Assembly (NCBI GenBank): GCA_937912045.1 | Contig: CALDPI010000167.1 | Span: 1-15,355 of the forward strand | Reading direction: 5' to 3' | Source: an uncultured Clostridia bacterium | GTDB lineage: Bacteria; Bacillota; Clostridia; Oscillospirales; Acutalibacteraceae | Length of the DNA: 15,355 bases | Shown here: positions 5,889 through 11,946 of the stretch, piece by piece | How the letters are laid out: each line of letters opens with the position of its first letter | Position numbering within the stretch: position 1 is the first letter of the stretch | Made by a program: the position numbers and the translations under genes | The notes under the pieces: model-generated | The model's database searches: none | The model's input: the letters and a program-made list of their open reading frames with translations, nothing else | Told to the model about the DNA's origin: nothing

Positions 5889-6190
5889 GCTCTCAATGAT
5901 AGAGAGCGACAACTGAATAATGATACCGTATCGCCAGTGGGCAGCGACAAATGAGCACACCCATCCGATGACGAAATCGTCTCGCAAGAGATTGATACTC
6001 CATCGACGGAAGCGGCGACTGACCTTGAACGAAGATAGATAGCAGACATTCAGGCAGTAAGTAGTAGAAAAAAACGGGTGACAGAACAAAGGGACAATAG
6101 TGTTACTATTGCTTTCCGTTTTTCCGTTATTTCTACTTTTAATCGGTGCTAATTTAGACCTAACGGGAAACTGTTAGGTCTTTTGTTTTG
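5889..6190 (+). ncRNA. Candidate structured RNA or rep leader ending in a terminator-like hairpin
   Basis: About 300 bases without a convincing ORF, dense in complementary segments: 5889-5894/5902-5907 (6 bp); CGATG 5966-5970 with CATCG 6001-6005, enclosing a GACG/CGTC hairpin (from about 5970) and a GCAA-tetraloop hairpin at 5980-5991; a ~10-bp bulged stem at 6018-6029/6049-6058; GTAGAAA 6064-6070 with TTTCTAC 6130-6136; an inner 7-bp hairpin 6095-6101/6105-6111; and a 9-bp stem 6156-6164/6173-6181 followed by TTTGTTTTG. It could be a stand-alone ncRNA, a transcription-attenuating leader controlling Rep level, or a single-strand origin. Folding was judged by eye. I do not recognise an Rfam family. 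Confidence 0.5.
6156..6190 (+). terminator. Terminator/attenuator-like hairpin 50 bases before rep
   Basis: A 9-bp stem with an 8-base loop (GGGAAACT), followed by a T-rich run. It lies between the promoter at 5854-5882 and the rep start, so it would end a short RNA or attenuate rep transcription. Confidence 0.6.
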
Positions 6191-6196
6191 TCCGTA

Positions 6197-6224
6197 TTCA
6201 GAATTTTAAAATTCAAATTCTGAA
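6197..6224 (+). promoter_or_regulatory. 10-bp hairpin abutting the rep ribosome binding site
   Basis: A perfect inverted repeat (6197-6206 and 6215-6224) with an 8-base AT-rich loop. Its 3' arm ends at the AAAGGAG used by rep. It might modulate rep translation, serve as a protein binding site, or be an antiterminator partner of the hairpin upstream. Confidence 0.45.
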
Positions 6225-6238
6225 AGGAGACCACCGTT

Positions 6239-7402
6239 ATGGCAAAGCATTGTGAATATTCACAACAATTAAAGCACTTGAAAGTAAAATTAGAGGATAT
6301 TGAAAAAATTATTGAATCGCACCGAACAATTAAAGAATGGGCATATATCATACACGATAAGGATGTATATACCAAGAATGATGAATGTGAGAATCCAACT
6401 CACAAAGAGGGCACCCTAAAAGAACCGCATATTCACTTGTATCTTAATTTTGGTAAAAGTAGTGCGAATTTTGATACAGTTGCAAAATGGTTCAACGATG
6501 CCCCACAATATGTGTGTAAGGTAAAAGGGAGAAAAAGCGATATTCTTATGTACCTTACTCATAAAAACACCCCTGAAAAACATCCTTATAGTATAGAGGA
6601 TGTTAGAAGTAACTTTGACATAGAACAAGCAATCATTGATGATGATAAAACGGATGTAAATACTATCCTACGAAAAATCGCAGATGGTACAATCAAAGAG
6701 TACAATCGTTTTGAATATATTGATGATATTGTACTTGCTAAATATAGCAACTTGTTCAAAACGGCATTTAAGAATAGGAGCGAAAAGATTATGAGAGACC
6801 CCAACAGAGATATAAAAGTAATTTTCATTTACGGAACAACAGGCAGCGGTAAAACAACCTATGCAAAAATGCTTGCCGAAAAAATAGGTGATGGTAGTTT
6901 TTATGTGTCATCTTCCGCAAATGACAGTTTGCAAGACTATAAAGGACAGGAAACTGTCATATTGGACGATTTAAGAGATAATGCCTTTGAGTTTGCCGAT
7001 TTGCTTAAAGCACTTGATAACCACACGGCAACGAGCATCCGCAGTCGTTTTTGCAATAAAAATTTTCTTGGTAGTACAATCATTATTACAAGTACAGTAC
7101 CAATTTTAGAATGGTACAAATTCAGTAATGAAGATAAGTCGCAGTTGCGAAGAAGAATATCAAATTATTTAATTGCTGATAAAGATGAAATCTGTTTTTA
7201 TACATTCAATCCAGATAATGATTATATGCCAGAGTTTAAGTATAAAATCAAGAACCCTGTTCCAGCTGTAGTAGCAAAGAAAACCAGAGATAAGCAAGCA
7301 AATGATGATATTTTAAGTATTTGTATGGGTGTACTCGATGGTATGGATGAAGAAGAAAAAGGTGATTATGTCAAGGAAATAAATGAAATAAAAGCACATT
7401 AA
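6239..7402 (+). CDS. rep: CRESS-type rolling-circle Rep (HUH endonuclease plus superfamily 3 helicase)
   Basis: A 387-residue replication initiator with the two-domain plan of Rep_2 plasmid proteins and CRESS-DNA virus Reps. The N-terminal HUH nuclease shows WAYIIHDKD (motif 1 region, 34-42), PHIHLYL with His64 and His66 (metal ligands), and YLTHKN with catalytic Tyr105 and Lys109. The superfamily 3 helicase has Walker A GTTGSGKTT (199-207), Walker B VILDD (240-244), motif C IIITS (281-285) and a candidate arginine finger in QLRRRI (302-307). Expected action is nicking of its origin and displacement synthesis. All key residues are present. AAAGGAG precedes the ATG by nine bases. In integrative elements similar proteins are thought to maintain the excised circle or act as relaxases; here a separate MobV relaxase exists, so a replication role is favoured. 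Confidence 0.93.
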   Translation: MAKHCEYSQQLKHLKVKLEDIEKIIESHRTIKEWAYIIHDKDVYTKNDECENPTHKEGTLKEPHIHLYLNFGKSSANFDTVAKWFNDAPQYVCKVKGRKSDILMYLTHKNTPEKHPYSIEDVRSNFDIEQAIIDDDKTDVNTILRKIADGTIKEYNRFEYIDDIVLAKYSNLFKTAFKNRSEKIMRDPNRDIKVIFIYGTTGSGKTTYAKMLAEKIGDGSFYVSSSANDSLQDYKGQETVILDDLRDNAFEFADLLKALDNHTATSIRSRFCNKNFLGSTIIITSTVPILEWYKFSNEDKSQLRRRISNYLIADKDEICFYTFNPDNDYMPEFKYKIKNPVPAVVAKKTRDKQANDDILSICMGVLDGMDEEEKGDYVKEINEIKAH

Positions 7403-7444
7403 AAACAAGAAAGGGAGTATGCGAGCACTCCCTTTCTTGTTTTT
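7401..7444 (+). terminator. Strong intrinsic terminator after rep
   Basis: A perfect 18-bp inverted repeat (7401-7418 and 7427-7444), an 8-base loop and a T tract, directly overlapping the rep stop codon. The ATG at 7419, the most upstream in-frame ATG for the recombinase, is in its loop, which argues against that start. It separates rep transcription from the recombinase promoter. Confidence 0.92.
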
Positions 7445-7457
7445 TATTTGGAAACAC

Positions 7458-7486
7458 TTGCAAAATAAACACACATCAATTATAAT
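7458..7486 (+). promoter_or_regulatory. Promoter of the serine recombinase
   Basis: TTGCAA (7458-7463) and a perfect TATAAT (7481-7486) are 17 bases apart. The predicted start of transcription is near 7493, so translation must begin at 7494 or later. In the integrated state this promoter is also the nearest one upstream of the acyltransferase. Confidence 0.75.
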
Positions 7487-7520
7487 ATACACGATGCTTA
7501 CAGTAACACAAAGGTCGGAA

Positions 7521-9464
7521 ATGGTGAACTATATGGAACAAGTACAAAAAGCATACATTTATACCAGAGTATCAACCACAATGCAGGTGGATGGTTTTTC
7601 ACTCTCTGCACAAAAAGAGGACATCACCAAATATGCCAATGCCCTTGGTATTCAAATTGTTGATGAGTTCTGCGATGAGGGTAAATCCGGTAAAAGCGAT
7701 GACAGAGCAGATTTTCAACGGATGATGGATGCCATCAAGACAAATAAAGATGGTGTTTCCTATGTAATTGTTTTCAAACTATCCAGATTCGGCCGTAATG
7801 CTGCCGATACGGTCAAAAACTTACAGACTATGCAAGATTATGGTGTAAACCTTATCTGCATTAAAGAGCGACTTGACAGTTCCACACAACTCGGCAAAAT
7901 GATGGTTACGATTATGAGCTCTGTTGCTGAAATGGAACTTGAAAACATCCACACTCAAACAATGGCAGGTCGCAAACAGAAAGCAAGAGAGGGCAAATGG
8001 AACGGCGGTTTTGCTCCTTACGGTTACACCATCAATAACGGTGTTCTTGAAATCGTAGAGGATGAAGCAAAAACGGTCCGATACATATTTGACCTGTTTG
8101 TCAATGAAAGTCTGGGTGTAATGGGTGTTGCCAAGCGACTTAATGCAGAGGGTATCAAAAAAGTTGTACGTCAAAACGGCAAACACGATTACTTTACCGC
8201 CGACTTTATTAAGAAGATACTTGACAACCCTGTTTATATGGGTAAAATTGCTTATGGTCGCCGTAAAACCGAAAAGGTCAAAGGTCAACACGGAAAAACC
8301 AGAATCGTTACCGAAAAGGATGCAAACAACATTATTCTAGTTGATGGTTTGCATCAAGGACTTGTTACAGAGGAACTCTGGAACAAAGCACATTCCAAAC
8401 GAATTTACACAGGCAAACGGAAAGAAAAACTGGAACAGGAACACCAGTACATTTTATCTGGTTTGGTGAAATGCCCATCTTGTAACCAGTCTATGTATGG
8501 AGTGCCGAATCGCAAAAAGAAACCAGATGGCACATACTACAAAATTTCCTATGCCTATAAATGCAGACAGACACGGAACACCAACGGAGTGCCGTGTTCG
8601 TGTGCTAAACAGTACAACTGCAAAGAACTGGATGAAGAATTTATCAATGCCATCAAACTTTGTTTACTGACACCCGACATCATAGATGCGGTTTTAGAAA
8701 AGATAAACAAAGAATTTGATATGAGTGAATTGGAAACTAAGCTCAAGGAACTGACCGCCAGACAGAGAGAACTTTCACTCATACAGAAAAAATACGAACA
8801 GGCACAACGGAGCATAGAGATTACCGATAAACACTATGACCGCAAATTTGAATCCTATGCCCGACAGTTAGAGGAAATCTATGAGCAGTTGGATGAAATA
8901 GAAACCCTTATCTTTGCCACAGAAATGAAAATCAACAATGCAACCGCAACCAAGAAAAGCAAGGAAGATGCCATCAATTTGATAATGGCATTTGGTATGG
9001 ATTTTGAAAACCTTTCGCCCCTTGCACAAAAACAGTTTGCGAATATGCTTGTTGATAGCATTGAGATTTTCCCAACCAAACGAGAAATGGGATACCTCAA
9101 AGCAATTCATTTCAAAATACCTGTTCTCCGTGATTACGGCGATTTTACCGATGTGATGACCATCTGGGATTATTACCCCGACATACTGGATGAAGATGGT
9201 AATTTCAACGGTTACAGCCCAGAGGATGATTTACCAGATAGAGATATGCTCAAAGAGAGAGCAGATGCAGATGGTAACATTCCTGTAATTGATGAACAGG
9301 GCGAACAAGAGAAGATTCGCCTGTTCAAGTTAAGGTTAGCAAGAATAAACACTTTACGTGCAGAACAAGGACTCCCAGAACTAACTGCGGAGGAGTTCTT
9401 GGCTCGTTGCCGACCTAAAGAAATTACAGACGAAACCGCCGCAAAGCTTATAAAAAGGGGATGA
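7521..9464 (+). CDS. Large serine recombinase (integrase) of the element
   Basis: A site-specific recombinase that integrates and excises the element. The start at 7521 is chosen because AAAGG lies six bases upstream; 7533 and 7494 are alternatives, while 7419 is excluded by the terminator and promoter. The catalytic resolvase domain spans about residues 11-155, with the nucleophile serine in YTRVSTTMQ and the arginines of KLSRFGRN. The Recombinase domain follows (GFAPYGYTINNG onward), then a zinc ribbon (CPSC paired with YKC and a later Cys), a coiled coil and a charged C-terminus. Length is 647 residues, typical for the family. The last five codons (CTT ATA AAA AGG GGA) and the TGA appear to be host rlmD sequence across attR. 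In the circular form the frame would continue into the tail now fused to RlmD, giving about 737 residues. Confidence 0.94.
   Translation: MVNYMEQVQKAYIYTRVSTTMQVDGFSLSAQKEDITKYANALGIQIVDEFCDEGKSGKSDDRADFQRMMDAIKTNKDGVSYVIVFKLSRFGRNAADTVKNLQTMQDYGVNLICIKERLDSSTQLGKMMVTIMSSVAEMELENIHTQTMAGRKQKAREGKWNGGFAPYGYTINNGVLEIVEDEAKTVRYIFDLFVNESLGVMGVAKRLNAEGIKKVVRQNGKHDYFTADFIKKILDNPVYMGKIAYGRRKTEKVKGQHGKTRIVTEKDANNIILVDGLHQGLVTEELWNKAHSKRIYTGKRKEKLEQEHQYILSGLVKCPSCNQSMYGVPNRKKKPDGTYYKISYAYKCRQTRNTNGVPCSCAKQYNCKELDEEFINAIKLCLLTPDIIDAVLEKINKEFDMSELETKLKELTARQRELSLIQKKYEQAQRSIEITDKHYDRKFESYARQLEEIYEQLDEIETLIFATEMKINNATATKKSKEDAINLIMAFGMDFENLSPLAQKQFANMLVDSIEIFPTKREMGYLKAIHFKIPVLRDYGDFTDVMTIWDYYPDILDEDGNFNGYSPEDDLPDRDMLKERADADGNIPVIDEQGEQEKIRLFKLRLARINTLRAEQGLPELTAEEFLARCRPKEITDETAAKLIKRG
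9447..9449 (+). other. attR core (putative CTT crossover) at the recombinase 3' end
   Basis: CTT is codon-phased identically to the copy at attL. The downstream bases ATA AAA AGG GGA TGA would complete rlmD as LIKRG-stop. An AAAAGGGG Shine-Dalgarno for the acyltransferase lies in this host remnant (9453-9460). Confidence 0.65.
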
Positions 9465-9468
9465 CGTA

Positions 9469-10503
9469 TTGAAAAAGAACATATCGTACATTTCACTTTT
9501 AAGTGTAATATCCTGTATTGCAGTGGTTTTTCTTCACACGAACGGCTGCTTTTGGAGATACAGTCTGCAGCCGTATTGGAAAACCGCAAATATTATAGAA
9601 TCGGTTGCATATTTTGCCGTTCCTTGCTTTTATATGATATCGGGCGCAACGCTTCTTAATTTTCGGAAAAGATATACCCTGGGTTCTTACTTTTTAAAGC
9701 GCGGACAAAAGACGCTGATTCCGTTTATTTTTTGGAGCATTATAGGTGTAGTGTATCTGGCAACGGTTGCCAAAACAATAACCCTCAACGAGCTCAGCTT
9801 TTTGGATATTTATAACGGTATAATGGGCACTTCGTTTATAGGTGTTTTCTGGTTTTTCACCGCGCTTTTCGGCGTATACCTTTGCATACCGCTGTTTGCC
9901 GCCGTGGATGAAACCGCACGGAAAGAAATTTTTTCATACCTCGCGGTAGCGGGCTTTTGCATTAACGTTTTAGTACCTTTTTTAAAAAAGCTTTTCCTGC
10001 CCGAAATGTCCTGGCCGATATCGGTCGGTGTGGTTTCGGGTGCGCTGCTGTTCGTTGTAATAGGATACCTGATAAACGAATATGAAATGTCCAAGCTTCT
10101 GCGTACAATAATTTATGTGCTCGGCTTTTTGGGCCTTTGTATACACCTTTTTGGCACTCATTATGCCTCGCGTGCGGCAGGAACCGTAGACAGTACGTAT
10201 AAAGGTTATATAGCCGTTCCGTGCATTCTTTATTCGGTTGCCATATTCGTATGGTTCAGGTACAACGGACAAAAAATAATGAACATAAAGCTTATAAATA
10301 AGGTGATAACCTTCTTGGCCGAATACACCTTTTCAGTATACCTTTTGCATTGGTTCTTGATGGACTCCTTTGTTCGTATTTTCCAAATAGATACAACGCG
10401 ACTGCTTTATAGGGTCGGCGCACCATTTATTATCGTTGCCGCCGCAGTTTTGATTGCTTTGCCAATAAAAAAGATTCCGATAATAAAGCACATTCTTCCA
10501 TAG
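9469..10503 (+). CDS. Acyltransferase family 3 (OafA/WecH-like) integral membrane protein
   Basis: A 344-residue membrane acyltransferase that probably transfers an acyl (often acetyl) group to a cell-surface polysaccharide or glycolipid; the acceptor is unknown. The N-terminal helix ending CIAVVFLHTNG carries the conserved histidine. YFAVPCFYMISGATLL matches the 'FF.iSG..L' motif, and EYTFSVYLLHWF near the C-terminus is the usual last motif. About ten helices are predicted. The TTG start at 9469 has AAAAGGGG eight bases upstream and fits the N-terminus MKKNISY. It starts 4 bases after the recombinase stop. Before insertion it would have followed rlmD with the same 4-base gap, so it was probably in the rlmD operon and is now separated from that promoter by the element. 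Base composition is host-like. Confidence 0.85.
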   Translation: MKKNISYISLLSVISCIAVVFLHTNGCFWRYSLQPYWKTANIIESVAYFAVPCFYMISGATLLNFRKRYTLGSYFLKRGQKTLIPFIFWSIIGVVYLATVAKTITLNELSFLDIYNGIMGTSFIGVFWFFTALFGVYLCIPLFAAVDETARKEIFSYLAVAGFCINVLVPFLKKLFLPEMSWPISVGVVSGALLFVVIGYLINEYEMSKLLRTIIYVLGFLGLCIHLFGTHYASRAAGTVDSTYKGYIAVPCILYSVAIFVWFRYNGQKIMNIKLINKVITFLAEYTFSVYLLHWFLMDSFVRIFQIDTTRLLYRVGAPFIIVAAAVLIALPIKKIPIIKHILP

Positions 10504-10541
10504 GATTATGTGTTCTTTGAACACTTTAAAATAATGAAATA

Positions 10542-10579
10542 AAAGAAAAAGCACACCCCTGCGGATGTGCTTTTTCTTT
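10542..10579. terminator. Bidirectional terminator between acyltransferase and tRNA-Ala
   Basis: A perfect 14-bp stem (10542-10555 and 10566-10579) with a 10-base loop. Its A/T-rich outer part gives a U tract on either strand, so it can end the acyltransferase transcript (+) and the tRNA-Ala transcript (-). Confidence 0.85.
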
Positions 10580-10581
10580 AT

Positions 10582-10657
10582 TGGTGGAGCTTAGGGGATT
10601 CGAACCCCTGACCCCCACACTGCCAGTGTGGTGCGCTACCAACTGCGCTAAAACCCC
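10582..10657 (-). tRNA. tRNA-Ala (anticodon GGC)
   Basis: A 76-base cloverleaf including encoded CCA (10584-10582). The acceptor stem pairs GGGGTTT with AAGCTCC and contains the G3:U70 pair diagnostic of alanine tRNAs. The anticodon stem CCACA/TGTGG encloses the loop CTGGCAG, giving anticodon GGC (10624-10622). The T loop GGTTCGAATCC is standard. Confidence 0.96.
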
Positions 10658-10673
10658 ATAAACTGCAAAAAGA

Positions 10674-10702
10674 ATTCTAACACAGGTCAAATAAAAAAGC
10701 AA
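10674..10702 (-). promoter_or_regulatory. Promoter of tRNA-Ala
   Basis: On the - strand, TTGCTT (10702-10697) and TAGAAT (10679-10674) are 17 bases apart, 16 bases before the mature tRNA 5' end. Confidence 0.5.
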
Positions 10703-10752
10703 GTGTTTTTTATTTTTTTGAATAATTTACTTAAGTTTTGCACATTTTAGAC

Positions 10753-10780
10753 TTGACAAAGGCAAAAAAAGTAATATAAT
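10753..10780 (+). promoter_or_regulatory. Promoter of tRNA-Gln
   Basis: Perfect TTGACA (10753-10758) and TATAAT (10775-10780) boxes with 16 bases between, about 20 bases before the tRNA. This is the closest match to the sigma-70 consensus boxes in the window. Confidence 0.8.
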
Positions 10781-10800
10781 AGACAATGTTGACCAAACAT

Positions 10801-10874
10801 TGAGGAATAGTGTAACGGTAGCACGACAGACTCTGACTCTGTTTGTTGGGGTTCGAATCCCTATTCCTCAGCCA
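10801..10874 (+). tRNA. tRNA-Gln (anticodon CTG)
   Basis: A 74-base tRNA with encoded GCCA end. The acceptor stem pairs TGAGGAA with TTCCTCA. The anticodon stem ACAGA/TCTGT encloses CTCTGAC, so the anticodon CTG (10833-10835) reads CAG. The T arm is GGGGTTCGAATCCC. Confidence 0.95.
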
Positions 10875-10917
10875 ATAAAATAAAAGCACGTCCGTAAGGG
10901 TGTGCTTTTGTTTTATT
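10874..10917 (+). terminator. Terminator of tRNA-Gln
   Basis: A 16-bp stem with one mismatch (10874-10889 and 10902-10917) and a 12-base loop, directly after the tRNA and followed by a T-rich stretch. Confidence 0.8.
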
Positions 10918-10930
10918 CTAATGTTTTTGC

Positions 10931-11065
10931 AGGGATTCGAACAAGGGCGGTTTGCCTTGTGGCAAATTGCTACCTTTCGGTGAAGGGTTGCAAAGCCCGT
11001 GGGTAACAAGCGTTAGCGAGGCGATAGCACGCATTAGCGTGCGGAAAATCCCTATTTCTCAGCCA
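10931..11065. repeat. Palindrome-rich tRNA-derived segment with a degenerate tRNA-Gln 3' end
   Basis: The segment opens with an inverted T-arm (AGGGATTCGAAC) and closes at 11047-11065 with a near copy of the 3' end of the adjacent tRNA-Gln (18 of 19 bases, including GCCA). AGGGATT and AATCCCT therefore form terminal inverted repeats. Inside are several short hairpins, for example TTTGCC/GGCAAA and GCACGC/GCGTGC. No protein is convincing. It may be a MITE-like dispersed repeat, a collapsed second tRNA gene, or the scar of an element that used the tRNA as target. Confidence 0.5.
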
Positions 11066-11096
11066 AAAAACGACTTGTTCCGGCAGGTCGTTTTTT
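11065..11096 (+). terminator. Terminator after the tRNA-derived segment
   Basis: A 10-bp stem (11065-11074 and 11087-11096), extendable by G-U and two more pairs, with a T6 tail. Its position right after a GCCA-like end mimics a tRNA terminator, which supports the view that a tRNA gene once ended here. Confidence 0.75.
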
Positions 11097-11121
11097 AAAT
11101 TCTATAAAACGGGGTGATAAT

Positions 11122-11937
11122 ATGAAAAATTTGCAGAATCTTCACACGCACACAATTTATTGTGACGGTAAGGATACACCCGAAGAGATGATAAAATACG
11201 CGCGAGACAAGGGTTTCGATTCCATAGGTTTTTCAGGCCATTCGCATAATTCATATTCGCCATATGTTAAAATAACGGCAGAGACCACAGCAAAGTACAA
11301 AGAGAAAATAACAGCACTTAAAGCTAAATATAAGGGCATTTTTCCGATTTTTTTGGGGCTCGAGGTCGATATGTATTCAGGAATAGACCTGTCGGGCTAT
11401 GATTATCTGATTGGCGCGATGCATTATCTTAAAATGGGCGACAGATACCTCGGCTTTGACACGTCGGCAGAACGTGTTGAAAAACTAATTAATGAAAGCT
11501 TTTGCGGCGATGGAATGCGCTTCGCAAGGGAGTATTACAGACAGCTTGCCACGCTTCCGCAGTATGGTAGTTTTGATATTATAGCGCACTTTGATATAGT
11601 TGCGAAAAACCTTGATAAAATTTCGTTTTTCGATGAACACAGCGACGAATACATAAAAGCGGCGGTCGAGGCTATGACCGCGCTTAAGGGAAAAATACCG
11701 TTTTTTGAGCTCAATACAGGCGGCATAGCCCGTGGCTACCGCAAAATGCCGTACCCGTCGGTGCCGCTTCTTAAAGAGCTGAAAAGACTTGGCTTTGGTG
11801 TGGTAATTTCGTCTGACTGCCACGATGGAAGATGTCTTGATTGCTTTTTCGAAGAGGGTAGAGAGCTTTTGCGTGAGTGCGGCTTTAAGGAACGCTATAT
11901 ATTGACAGAAAGCGGCTTTACCGCTGTCGAAATTTAG
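11122..11937 (+). CDS. PHP-domain histidinol-phosphatase (HisK/HisJ family)
   Basis: A 271-residue metal-dependent phosphatase of the PHP superfamily. Its expected activity is hydrolysis of histidinol phosphate to histidinol, the penultimate part of histidine synthesis. The metal-binding motifs are in family order: LHTHTIYCDG (His8, His10), GFSGHSH (about 37-43), LEVDMYS, a His in GAMHYL, IIAHFDIV, and the terminal SSDCHDGR. The length is normal. The start is supported by CGGGGTGA before the ATG. It precedes eutH by 9 bases, forming an apparent two-gene unit, and no other his gene is visible. PHP proteins of this size can have other phosphoester substrates, so the histidine role is a family inference. 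Confidence 0.85.
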   Translation: MKNLQNLHTHTIYCDGKDTPEEMIKYARDKGFDSIGFSGHSHNSYSPYVKITAETTAKYKEKITALKAKYKGIFPIFLGLEVDMYSGIDLSGYDYLIGAMHYLKMGDRYLGFDTSAERVEKLINESFCGDGMRFAREYYRQLATLPQYGSFDIIAHFDIVAKNLDKISFFDEHSDEYIKAAVEAMTALKGKIPFFELNTGGIARGYRKMPYPSVPLLKELKRLGFGVVISSDCHDGRCLDCFFEEGRELLRECGFKERYILTESGFTAVEI

Positions 11938-11946
11938 GGGTGGATT

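Larger units (their letters stand above)
3862..9449 (+). mobile_element. Integrative mobilisable element (~5.6 kb) inserted in the 3' end of rlmD
   Basis: The unit lies between rlmD codon 441 and the last codons of a large serine recombinase. It carries a MobV relaxase, a CRESS-type Rep, three small ORFs, an origin-like region and the recombinase, and no conjugation channel, so transfer would need a helper element. The boundaries are inferred from a shared CTT (3862-3864 and 9447-9449). Splicing the flanks there gives an RlmD ending VALIKRG followed by TGA and then, 4 bases later, the acyltransferase start. The interior is visibly more AT-rich than the flanking host genes. The 3' end of rlmD (rumA) is a recurrent target for integrative elements in Firmicutes, which agrees. 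The exact crossover bases are not proven. Confidence 0.85.

Noticed and set aside
5920..6042. 40-aa arginine/lysine-rich ORF inside the candidate RNA
   Set aside because: No Shine-Dalgarno before the ATG, and the whole ORF lies in complementary segments. The neighbouring frame is also interrupted by stops, so no coding signal is clear.
5766..6089. 107-aa ORF on the - strand across the origin and folded leader
   Set aside because: No ribosome binding site, no recognisable family, and it spans the hairpin, the repeats and a strong opposite-strand promoter.
10731..11009. 92-aa ORF on the - strand over tRNA-Gln
   Set aside because: It is a reading of the tRNA, its terminator and the repeat; its peptide is the usual translation artefact of a tRNA T arm.
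10918..11065. CRISPR-like repeat region
   Set aside because: The short palindromes differ in sequence and spacing, there is no regular repeat-spacer unit, and no cas gene is present.
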